From JAXFQS01 sp034178815 (GTDB lineage: Bacteria; Verrucomicrobiota; Kiritimatiellia; RFP12; DVOR01), in NCBI GenBank assembly GCA_034178815.1, contig JAXFQS010000111.1:1-21719 (forward strand): DNA of 21,719 nucleotides, in the 5' to 3' direction. The translations under genes and the position numbers were made by a program. How positions within the stretch are numbered: position 1 is the stretch's first letter; each line of letters begins with the position of its first letter. Positions 1 through 5,794 of this stretch are shown piece by piece. Below the pieces are notes generated by a model, which saw nothing but the letters and a program-made list of their open reading frames with translations, did no database searches and was not told where the DNA came from.

Positions 1-46
1 TCACCTGTTTGTAGGACAGGGCTTCGGCACTCGGGTCGCCCCTCAT
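1..46 (-). CDS. possible start of an unknown gene running off the left edge
   Basis: On the minus strand an ATG at 46-44 opens a frame with no stop to the window edge. It reads 15 codons, MRGDPSAEALSYKQV. An AGGA-like ribosome-binding sequence lies about 11 bases upstream. The start sits in the loop of an imperfect hairpin (15-20 pairs with 51-56). A 13-codon ORF (101 to 60) precedes it. Fifteen codons are too few to identify a family. It could equally be chance. Confidence 0.22.
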   Translation of the reverse strand, partial: MRGDPSAEALSYKQV

Positions 47-99
47 GCCGCCTGTCTTCCTAACTGACTGTCGATTTCTTGTCAGTGCGAACTCCTTTC

Positions 100-229
100 A
101 TTTCGCAAGTTGCTATCGCGCTTTACTTGGCGCACCATTCTGCTAGTTCAGCCGAGTTCTACTCGGCGTACCAGACCCGCGAAAGCCCGCTTCCGCTATT
201 AGTTCTGCCGAGCTTGCTCTTGGCGTACC
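100..229 (-). repeat. three degenerate hairpin-forming repeats downstream of the small accessory gene
   Basis: Read on the minus strand, three units begin with GGTACGCC or GGTGCGCC, at 229, 172 and 136. The second and third are in tandem with a period of 36 bases. The first and second are 57 apart because of an inserted second hairpin (about 178-197, arms GCGGAAGC and GCTTTCGC, one wobble). The middle unit contains a perfect palindrome, GCCGAGT-tct-ACTCGGC at 151-167. The first unit keeps the same stem with a G-U wobble, while the third is more diverged. No T-tract follows, so these are not ordinary terminators. The spacing and divergence do not fit CRISPR. Confidence 0.55.
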
Positions 230-276
230 TGTATCGTTTGGTCATCAAGTATTCCATAAACTCTTGAACCCTCGAC

Positions 277-627
277 CTAATAATAGAACGCGCGACCGGA
301 CTTATACCATAATCCTTGTATAGTCGGATTTGTGAACGACGCCGAGTTAACAATATCCTGATCCGAATACACCTCATCTTCTAGTGCATCCTCTTTAATC
401 ACCCCTATCCAATCAAACGAGATCGACACCGCCACTTCAAAACATAGTTCGTTTAAAATAATTTCCCGAACGAAAGCTCTCGCCTCAGATGCTGACGAGG
501 CTGTATATCCAAACTCCTGAATAAACCCTCTCACAATACCACGAGAACGATTTCCACCGAGACCTGACACCTCAAGTGCTTTTTGAAAGGCTACATCAAT
601 TTGCATATAATAGATATTTAGTCGCAT
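277..627 (-). CDS. small hypothetical protein, possible immunity-type partner gene
   Basis: The protein has about 116 residues, is acidic, and has no signal peptide or clear membrane segment. I do not recognise the family. The C-terminus has an aromatic ending (GLWYKSGRAFYY) preceded by an acidic stretch. Two in-frame ATGs are available, at 633 and 627. I chose 627 because the purine-rich GAGAAGGA lies 6 bases upstream of it but abuts the other. The start lies inside the last codons of the headless ORF at 618-821, so the two were probably translationally coupled. The stretch is much richer in A+T than the rest of the window, which points to transfer. The small acidic product overlapping the end of an unusual upstream ORF resembles toxin-immunity modules, but that is inference only. 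Confidence 0.6.
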   Translation of the reverse strand: MRLNIYYMQIDVAFQKALEVSGLGGNRSRGIVRGFIQEFGYTASSASEARAFVREIILNELCFEVAVSISFDWIGVIKEDALEDEVYSDQDIVNSASFTNPTIQGLWYKSGRAFYY

Positions 628-821
628 TGACATTCCTTCTCACATTCCACATCAACCTCAATCTCATTTACATCCGGATCAATTATATCCAATATATCGT
701 TGATATCTGAAATTGGATTTACAAGGTCAACCGCTTCTGTATACCAATGATCGCCGAACAGACCTACGGCTGTCAGATTCTTGACGAACCCATGCCCACC
801 GCGAGCTCCCGTCTCTTTACC
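618..821 (-). pseudogene. headless C-terminal fragment of an unknown gene
   Basis: An open frame of about 67 codons lies between TAA at 822-824 and TAA at 618-620. It contains no ATG, GTG or TTG at its start, so it looks like a 3' remnant. The translation reads GKETGARGGHGFVKNLTA, then VGLFGDHWYTEAVDLVNP, then ISDINDILDIIDPDVNEIE, and ends in a Cys-rich acidic tail, VECEKECQCD. The composition is protein-like, and its stop overlaps the start of the next gene by a few codons. It begins 13 bases after the 3' end of tRNA-Ser, as if a recombination event joined a foreign gene end to the tRNA. I do not recognise the family. The C-terminal module of a large secreted or Rhs-type protein is one possibility. 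Confidence 0.5.
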
Positions 822-823
822 TT

Positions 824-834
824 ACAAAATTTGT
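824..834. other. 11-base palindrome at the tRNA-Ser 3' end
   Basis: ACAAAATTTGT has arms ACAAA and TTTGT around one central base and touches the encoded CCA end of tRNA-Ser. It marks the junction between the G+C-rich chromosome and the AT-rich patch. It could be part of a recombination core or be chance. No second copy of the tRNA 3' end is visible in the window. Confidence 0.3.
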
Positions 835-921
835 GGCGGAGGGGGAGGGATTCGAACCCTCGGCACCTGGCGGCGCGGCGGTTTTCAAGACCGCTGTTTT
901 CAACCACTCAACCACCCCTCC
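834..921 (-). tRNA. tRNA-Ser (anticodon TGA)
   Basis: The minus strand folds as a class II tRNA of 88 bases with the CCA end encoded. The acceptor stem GGAGGGG pairs fully with CCCCTCC, followed by discriminator G and CCA. The anticodon stem GCGGT/ACCGC encloses loop CTTGAAA, giving anticodon TGA, which reads serine UCA. A long variable arm and the T-loop TTCGAAT follow. No clear promoter is visible between it and tRNA-Pro upstream. An AT-rich accessory patch starts right after its 3' end, a common integration position. Confidence 0.97.
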
Positions 922-1123
922 GAGATGTCATTGTCCGCCCCTGGTTATTGGTGGGCGGCGGTCTGATGCGTATCGATGACGAAAATCAATGCCCAGCTCT
1001 GGAGAATCGCCTTGGCAGAAGTTCATGCTCCTCTCGCCAACACGTGACTGAGTCAAGAGGCTGACTTGGTGTCGAGCGTCTGGGTTCCGGCGTGCATTGT
1101 GGATTTGCGCATCGGACATTAAA
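922..1123. other. spacer between two tRNA genes, no gene seen
   Basis: About 200 bases separate tRNA-Pro and tRNA-Ser, both on the minus strand. A short inverted repeat (CCGCCC with GGGCGG, roughly 935-957) lies just 5' of tRNA-Ser. I see no convincing coding frame and no promoter that I would defend. The tRNA-Ser gene may be co-transcribed from the tRNA-Pro promoter. Confidence 0.4.
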
Positions 1124-1200
1124 TGGTCGGAGCGGAGGGATTTGAACCCTCGACCTTTTGGTCCCGAACCAAACGCGCTACCAGGCTGCGCTACGCTCCG
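1124..1200 (-). tRNA. tRNA-Pro (anticodon CGG)
   Basis: This is a 77-base cloverleaf on the minus strand with encoded CCA. The acceptor stem CGGAGCG pairs with CGCTCCG, followed by discriminator A and CCA. The anticodon stem TTTGG/CCAAA holds loop TTCGGGA, giving CGG, which reads proline CCG. The T-arm contains GTTCAAATC. A good sigma-70-type promoter lies just upstream. Confidence 0.97.
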
Positions 1201-1217
1201 TGCATCGAATGCGCACT

Positions 1218-1246
1218 ATGATAGCGGGTTTGACGGGAAATGTAAA
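1218..1246 (-). promoter_or_regulatory. promoter of tRNA-Pro
   Basis: On the minus strand, TTTACA (1246-1241) and TATCAT (1223-1218) are separated by exactly 17 bases. The predicted transcription start, near 1211, is about 10 bases before the mature tRNA 5' end. This is a typical layout for a stable-RNA promoter. Confidence 0.75.
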
Positions 1247-1602
1247 GGAAAAAGCGGGGGCGTGGACGAGAAAGCGTTTCGTCGCTTGGTTGGCGCGGCG
1301 TCCCTGCGCGTTTGGACGCTATTTTGTCCGCTCTATGCAAGGCGGTCTTGGCCAAAACCCTTTCCAGTGCAGGCGGGTAGCAACCTTGCGGGGAAAATCC
1401 TTGATACCAGTTGCTCCAAGTGGAAAGTCAGAATGGGGGGCTTTCGTGAGTTGGAATCGACCGCTGGGGCGGCAACGAATGGGCGGAATGGGCAGGGGGC
1501 CGTTGGGGTGACAGGCGTCACTGTGGCGCTGCTGATCTTAGCGACTTTCGCGGGGCCAAAGTGCCTTTCGAAGGTGGCGGTTGGCAGTTGAATCTCGACG
1601 GG
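1247..1602. other. intergenic stretch without a convincing gene
   Basis: This G+C-rich interval separates the 3' end of the NAD(P)H-hydrate repair gene from the tRNA-Pro promoter. Open frames exist on both strands, but one runs on through the tRNA gene and none shows a recognisable domain or a good ribosome-binding site. A short hairpin (GTGAC-AGGC-GTCAC, about 1508-1521) lacks a T-tract. I see no known structured RNA. A decayed gene is possible. Confidence 0.4.
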
Positions 1603-3141
1603 TTAGAGGCGTATTTCGTGCACGAGCATCATGGCGGTCAACGCCTCCTCTCCATGGCGAAAGGCGACCTTGTCGCCGATTGCACCGTGCAGCCAAACAC
1701 CTAGGCTGGCGGCGTTGAGGCACCCATAGCGTTTGGCTAGAAGCCCTGCGACAAGTCCGGTGAGAACATCGCCCGAACCGGCCGTGGCCATACCCGGATT
1801 GCCGACCATCGCACTCCATGGTTTTTCCCCCGGGGCGCAGACGAGCGTGCCGGAACCCTTGAGCACGGCGATGGCCTGATATTCCTCGGCAAGGCGTTGG
1901 ACGGCGGCAATACGGTCGCCCTGAATGGTGGGAATGTCCGTCTGGAGAAGGCGGGCGGCTTCGCCGGGATGGGGGGTGATGACAAGCCGGGAGGATTCGG
2001 ACGCGATTTGCTTCCAGCCACTGGCGCGCAGATGGGCAAGCGAGGTGAGCGCATCGGCATCAAGTACAAGCCTCGAAGCGTTCTGATTGATGAGCCAATC
2101 GAGGAGTCTCTCCGTCTCGGCTCCACTCCCGAGTCCAGGCCCGACCGCAATCGCGCTATAGGCGGAAAGATCGGCATCCTTGAGGTCGGAAGGGGAGGCG
2201 ATGGCGCGAAAGATTACCTCCGGAGCGTGGAGCGAAAGAGCCTGGAGCGATTCCTGCGGCGCCGCCAGCGTGACACGCCCCGCCCCGGCTCGCAGCGCGG
2301 CACACGCACTCATAACAGGTGCGTTGGGATAGCGGGCAGAGCCGCCTACGATCAGCGCATGGCCAAAGTCGCCTTTGTGAGCCTCTATCGGACGCGGCGA
2401 GCGCATCTTGCGCAGTTCCGGCCAAGTGAGTAGCTCGGTATCCAAGCCCCGTTCGTATGGTTCAATCAAATCGTCAGGGATACCAATGTCCACCACATCA
2501 AGGTGCCCGAGATAGAGTCGCGCGGATGGATTGGAAAAGCCGGTCTTCGGGCGCGTGAAAGTGAGCGTGACATCGGCACGAACGACTGCCCCTAGTGCGT
2601 TGCCGGATCCCGCATCGAGCCCAGAGGGAATGTCGACAGATAGAACTGGACAGTGGCGGTCGTGACGGTTGATCCACTCGATGGCGACGGCGGGAACACC
2701 TCTGGCGGCCCCGTTTGTCCCAGTGCCGAGAATAGCATCGACCAGGACAGCATGGCGGGGATAAACGGAGGCGTCGAACCAGTAGTCTGTAGACCAGCTC
2801 TCGCGCGAGGTGAGGGGATGGCAAGGCACACCAAGGGCCGCCATGTCTGCCCACGCCCGCTTGGCGACATCTTTCAGCAATGCGGGCAAGGTGGTGACGA
2901 GAACGGTTGGACGGAAGCCGTCTTCGTGGAGGCAGCGGGCGGCAACGAAGGCGTCGCCGCCGTTGTTTCCCGAGCCTGCGACGAGTACGATGTTGCGGGT
3001 GCCGATGGTTTGTGCGAGGCTCTCCGCCGCGGCGGCGACAGCGGCTCCTGCGCGGCACATCAGGCGGTAGGGGTCGATAGCGCGCTGTTCGATGGCTTCA
3101 AGTTCGGCTTTGCGGATGTCGGAAGGGGTGATCCATTTCAT
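1603..3141 (-). CDS. nnr: bifunctional NAD(P)H-hydrate epimerase / ADP-dependent NAD(P)H-hydrate dehydratase
   Basis: This 512-residue fusion repairs hydrated NAD(P)H. The N-terminal YjeF_N epimerase (about 1-220) interconverts the R and S hydrates and shows GSGNNGGDAF at 57-66 and DIPSGLDAGSG. The C-terminal ribokinase-like dehydratase (about 230-512) shows GDFGHALIVGGS, GPGLGS, LDADAL, ITPHPGEA and the nucleotide-binding GNPGMATAGSGDVLTG. The length is normal for the fused form. Its ATG overlaps the stop of the phosphatase gene as ATGA, so it is the last gene of a coupled unit (ftsB-like, phosphatase, nnr). No clear terminator is visible downstream. Confidence 0.96.
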   Translation of the reverse strand: MKWITPSDIRKAELEAIEQRAIDPYRLMCRAGAAVAAAAESLAQTIGTRNIVLVAGSGNNGGDAFVAARCLHEDGFRPTVLVTTLPALLKDVAKRAWADMAALGVPCHPLTSRESWSTDYWFDASVYPRHAVLVDAILGTGTNGAARGVPAVAIEWINRHDRHCPVLSVDIPSGLDAGSGNALGAVVRADVTLTFTRPKTGFSNPSARLYLGHLDVVDIGIPDDLIEPYERGLDTELLTWPELRKMRSPRPIEAHKGDFGHALIVGGSARYPNAPVMSACAALRAGAGRVTLAAPQESLQALSLHAPEVIFRAIASPSDLKDADLSAYSAIAVGPGLGSGAETERLLDWLINQNASRLVLDADALTSLAHLRASGWKQIASESSRLVITPHPGEAARLLQTDIPTIQGDRIAAVQRLAEEYQAIAVLKGSGTLVCAPGEKPWSAMVGNPGMATAGSGDVLTGLVAGLLAKRYGCLNAASLGVWLHGAIGDKVAFRHGEEALTAMMLVHEIRL

Positions 3142-3623
3142 AGTCGTTGGCAGGAAAGGGTTTGGGCGAGGCGGATGATGCAGGTCTCAATGTGGCTGAA
3201 GCAGAGGCGGTAGGCTTGGAGGGATTGTCCGAATGGGTCGGGAATGTCCGGCGGGGCGTCTTGTTTGGCGAGGGGGGCGAAGGTGCCGAGTTGGTGGACG
3301 GGCGGGGCGTCGCGGAGTTGGCGGCAGAGGTGCTTGAGGGTGTCGGCGTGGCTACGGGTCATTGGGAGCAGGAGGCTAGCCTGGCGCAGGAGTTCGGGGG
3401 TAAGGGGGCGGCTACGGTGGGGGCGGAGGTCGAGGTTGTGTTCGTAGGCGACCGTCCGGGCATGGGGTGTCGCGGGGACACCTGGTGTTGCGGCGAGACC
3501 GGCGGAGGTGGCTTGCCAGCCGTGGGCGAGGAGGTTGGGTTGGGCGTTGAAGATGGCTTGCGCGAGCGGGCTTCGGCAGGTGTTGCCTGTGCAGACGAAG
3601 AGCACCAGCGAGAGGGGGCGCAT
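3138..3623 (-). CDS. low-molecular-weight protein phosphatase, YwlE-like
   Basis: The protein has 161 residues, the usual size for this family. The P-loop is at the N-terminus: CTGNTCRSP with nucleophile Cys11 and Arg17 (C-X5-R). The general acid is in the C-terminal DPF of PDIPDPFG. A Thr at position 15 of the loop, as in the Bacillus arginine phosphatase YwlE, raises the possibility that it removes phosphate from arginine rather than tyrosine. This is family knowledge applied by analogy. The frame is open further upstream, to 3851, but that part overlaps the previous gene and is low-complexity, so I chose ATG 3623, 7 bases after the upstream stop. No strong ribosome-binding site is visible, so coupling to the upstream gene is likely. 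Confidence 0.88.
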   Translation of the reverse strand: MRPLSLVLFVCTGNTCRSPLAQAIFNAQPNLLAHGWQATSAGLAATPGVPATPHARTVAYEHNLDLRPHRSRPLTPELLRQASLLLPMTRSHADTLKHLCRQLRDAPPVHQLGTFAPLAKQDAPPDIPDPFGQSLQAYRLCFSHIETCIIRLAQTLSCQRL

Positions 3624-3630
3624 GGCGGAA

Positions 3631-3918
3631 TCAGTCGTCGACGGATTCGAAGACGATTTCGTTGGGGCGGATGCGTTTGGATTTGCGGGCGATTTGCTCG
3701 ACGAAGGCGGGATCGGTGTGGAAGCGTTGGATTTTGCTTCTAAGATTGCGGATTTCGCCTTCTTTGTAGTCGACGGTGCGTTCGAGGTTGCGTCTTTGGG
3801 CGTCGAGGAGGCGGTACTCGCGGTATTGTGGCTGGATGCAGAACGCGCCAAAGATGGCTATGGCGATGAAGCCCAGTCCGATGCCGATGGCGAAGAAGGT
3901 TTTAAGGAGTCGTTTCAC
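3631..3918 (-). CDS. FtsB/DivIC-like septum formation initiator protein
   Basis: The protein has 95 residues. It has a short basic N-terminus, one membrane segment (about 5-28), a coiled coil (about 33-66) and the family-typical C-terminal pattern DPAFVEQIARKSKRIRPNE. FtsB/DivIC proteins bridge FtsL and FtsQ in the divisome from the periplasmic side. The start is GTG at 3918. A perfect-consensus promoter lies just upstream, and the predicted leader is about 20 bases with no clear Shine-Dalgarno sequence. The phosphatase and hydrate repair genes follow in the same unit. The sequence is short, so the match rests on architecture as much as on identity. Confidence 0.8.
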   Translation of the reverse strand: MKRLLKTFFAIGIGLGFIAIAIFGAFCIQPQYREYRLLDAQRRNLERTVDYKEGEIRNLRSKIQRFHTDPAFVEQIARKSKRIRPNEIVFESVDD

Positions 3919-3944
3919 GGGTGCTAACGCTAAAGAACGATTCC

Positions 3945-3973
3945 ATTATAGGTCAATAGGCGGGAGATGTCAA
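3945..3973 (-). promoter_or_regulatory. consensus sigma-70 promoter of the ftsB-like operon
   Basis: On the minus strand, TTGACA (3973-3968) and TATAAT (3950-3945) are separated by 17 bases, a perfect match to the housekeeping consensus. The predicted start is near 3938, about 20 bases before the GTG start codon. It makes the division-protein/phosphatase/nnr unit independent of lgt-tyrA upstream. Confidence 0.85.
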
Positions 3974-4099
3974 CCTCTTTGTTCCGGTCTTGGGCAGGAA
4001 TTGCCGATGGAGGTGGGCCGCAATGAAAATGGTGCTGGTTTTTCGTTTGTCCGTGGGGCTCCCGACCGGGGTGGCGCGAGGTTGGTTCGACCGGTGGCG

Positions 4100-4906
4100 T
4101 CAGGGGCGTCGGAGAATGTGCCGGGCAAGGGCGTCGGCATCCCCAGTCTGAAGGGCGTTCCGAATCTGGCTGAGGAGATCGATAGCCTTTGCGAGCGGGG
4201 CATCGAGTGCTTGGGCGTTGGTGGCAAGGATGTCGCGCCAAAGCAGGGGATCGGACTTGGCGAGGCGAATCATTCCGTCCAGTCCGGTGCCGCCTAGCTG
4301 GGGCTGGACATCGGGTTCGGTCCAGACGAGGTTGTTCAGGACGAATGCCAGAATGTGGGGAATGTGGGAGATGACGGCGACATGCCGGTCGTGGGCTTCG
4401 GAACTCATCTCGGCGGGGAACATGGCGCAATCGTTCAGTAGAAAGGCGCGAACCTGTGCATAGTCGGATGGAGCGGAATGGTCGGTGTCGCAAAAGAGGC
4501 AGGGGCGGTTTCTGAAGAGGGCGTCGATGGCTGCCCTAGGGCCGGAAAGTTCCCGTCCCGCCATGGGATGGGCAGATACATAGCGGGCTCGGTTGGGGTG
4601 TCGGGCGACGGCTTTGGCGATGGGGGTTTTTACCGATGCAACATCGAAGATCGCACCAGGCGGGGCGTCGAGCAGGCGGGGAAGACGATCGAGAATGTCT
4701 GCTGGAGGGGTGCAAAGTGCCGTTAAATCGGCTGGCGGCAAAGGGGCTTCAAGAGGTTCGACAGGGCGTTTGAGAATGGCCGATGCGGTGGCGCGGTTGC
4801 CGGGGTCGCGTTCGAATCCGTGTACCTCCCAGCCGGTTCGGATGGCATCTCGTGCAAGCGAGGTGCCGATTAACCCTAGCCCAATAATGTTGATGGTTTT
4901 TGGCAT
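4100..4906 (-). CDS. tyrA: prephenate dehydrogenase
   Basis: This 268-residue enzyme carries out NAD(P)-dependent oxidative decarboxylation of prephenate or arogenate in tyrosine synthesis. The N-terminal Rossmann motif is GLGLIGTSLA. The family signature AHPMAGRELSGPRAA follows, then the helical dimerisation domain with the HDRHVAVISHIPH segment and GGTGLDGMIRLAKSDPLLW. No ACT or chorismate-mutase domain is attached. A longer frame extends upstream to 5017, but it lies inside lgt. ATG 4906 has an excellent GGAGGGGG 4 bases upstream and lies 1 base after the lgt stop, so the two are coupled. Confidence 0.93.
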   Translation of the reverse strand: MPKTINIIGLGLIGTSLARDAIRTGWEVHGFERDPGNRATASAILKRPVEPLEAPLPPADLTALCTPPADILDRLPRLLDAPPGAIFDVASVKTPIAKAVARHPNRARYVSAHPMAGRELSGPRAAIDALFRNRPCLFCDTDHSAPSDYAQVRAFLLNDCAMFPAEMSSEAHDRHVAVISHIPHILAFVLNNLVWTEPDVQPQLGGTGLDGMIRLAKSDPLLWRDILATNAQALDAPLAKAIDLLSQIRNALQTGDADALARHILRRP

Positions 4907-4907
4907 A

Positions 4908-5720
4908 TTACCCCCTCCGGGCCTCGCGCCACTCCCGACCGTGCGCCAAGGTAACCGCAAGCGCCGTCCCGATAAGCAGAAGTGAGATGAATTGACTGAT
5001 GGAGAAGGGGCCGACATCCATACGCGCGTCCCCCCGGGTCAGTTCGACAAGGAAGCGAATGATGCCATAGCCCGCAAGGTAGAGCGCGGTTGCGGCACCG
5101 CGAAACCGTTGCAACCACTTGCGCAGGAGAAAGAGCGCCGCAAATAGGCTGAGTGCGCAGGCCGCTTCGAGTAGTTGGGAGGGAAAGACCGGCAGGGCTT
5201 TAGCGGCGGTAGGGGGAATCAGACCTTGCCAGCACTGCAGGAGATAGGCCGGCGAGTCCTTGGGGTAGACAATCCCCCAGTGCGAGACCAACCGGCCGTG
5301 GCAACAGCCGTTGAGGAAGCAGCCGATCCTCCCGAAGGCTTGCCCTAAAGGCAATACCATCAGGACGATGTCCGAGGTTTCTATCAGCGACCAGCGCTTG
5401 AGGCGGTTAAAGAACATCAGCACCACCGCCGCACCGATGAGCCCGCCGTAGAACATTAGCCCTCCCTGGTCGATACGCACCATAGCCATCGGGTTGTTCG
5501 CAAACTCCGCGCTCCAGTGCTCCAATATGTAGGCCACCCGCGCTCCCAGCACCCCGGAGATCATCGTCCAACTGACCAGCGTGGACAAATCCGTTTCCTG
5601 CCGCCCTCGTTCGCGCCAAACCACCCCGGCTACCCACCACGCCGAGAGAAATCCCAACGCCATACATAAACCAAATGCCCTAATGGGCAACCCAAACAGA
5701 TGGAACAGGGTCGAGGCCAT
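4908..5720 (-). CDS. lgt: prolipoprotein diacylglyceryl transferase
   Basis: This 270-residue inner-membrane enzyme transfers diacylglycerol from phosphatidylglycerol to the lipobox cysteine of prolipoproteins. There are about seven hydrophobic segments. The signature GQAFGRIGCFLNGCCHGR contains the essential Arg. GGLMFYGGLIG has Tyr at the position of E. coli His103, as in many bacteria. PVFPSQLLEA and RFLVELTRGDAR are also typical. The gene starts a two-gene unit with tyrA. The purine-rich AAGAGAAGAG before ATG 5720 is a modest ribosome-binding site. Its promoter overlaps that of the divergent kinase gene. Confidence 0.97.
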   Translation of the reverse strand: MASTLFHLFGLPIRAFGLCMALGFLSAWWVAGVVWRERGRQETDLSTLVSWTMISGVLGARVAYILEHWSAEFANNPMAMVRIDQGGLMFYGGLIGAAVVLMFFNRLKRWSLIETSDIVLMVLPLGQAFGRIGCFLNGCCHGRLVSHWGIVYPKDSPAYLLQCWQGLIPPTAAKALPVFPSQLLEAACALSLFAALFLLRKWLQRFRGAATALYLAGYGIIRFLVELTRGDARMDVGPFSISQFISLLLIGTALAVTLAHGREWREARRG

Positions 5721-5732
5721 AACACTCTTCTC

Positions 5733-5761
5733 TTGACAATGTGGTTTGAATAAGGCATAGT
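5733..5761 (+). promoter_or_regulatory. promoter of the kinase operon
   Basis: TTGACA (5733-5738) and CATAGT (5756-5761) are spaced by 17 bases on the plus strand. The predicted start is near 5768, giving a leader of about 27 bases. The -10 box shares three bases with the -10 box of the opposite lgt promoter. The kinase ribosome-binding site GGAGG (5779-5783) lies 11 bases before its ATG. Confidence 0.7.
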
Positions 5762-5787
5762 ATACCGAAGTGCTCCACGGAGGTCAA
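5759..5787 (-). promoter_or_regulatory. promoter of lgt-tyrA
   Basis: On the minus strand, TTGACC (5787-5782) and TATACT (5764-5759) are spaced by 17 bases. The predicted start is near 5752, about 31 bases before the lgt ATG. The -35 box touches the kinase ribosome-binding site, and the -10 box overlaps the kinase -10 box. The two polymerases could therefore hardly bind together. Confidence 0.72.
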
Positions 5788-5794
5788 ACAACTA

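Noticed and set aside
100..229. CRISPR array
   Set aside because: Only three diverged units with unequal spacing and no unique spacers. They are palindromic repeats, not a CRISPR array.
159..377. Minus-strand frame of 72 codons overlapping the small accessory gene
   Set aside because: It shares 101 bases with the better-supported 277-627 gene in another frame, lacks a ribosome-binding site and ends inside the hairpin repeats.
837..1200. Attachment-site duplication of tRNA-Ser or tRNA-Pro 3' ends within the window
   Set aside because: I looked for a second copy of either tRNA 3' end in the AT-rich patch and found none. The island's far end, if there is one, lies outside the window.
1097..1591. 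Plus-strand open frame of 164 codons
   Set aside because: It runs through the tRNA-Pro gene in antisense, has no ribosome-binding site and shows no recognisable domain.
3624..3851. N-terminal extension of the phosphatase gene
   Set aside because: The extension is low-complexity Ser/Thr/Ala/Lys, overlaps the FtsB-like gene, and the phosphatase domain starts cleanly at 3623.
3974..4099. Terminator after tyrA
   Set aside because: There is a small CCCGACCGGG palindrome but no G+C stem followed by a T-run on the minus strand, so I could not support a terminator.
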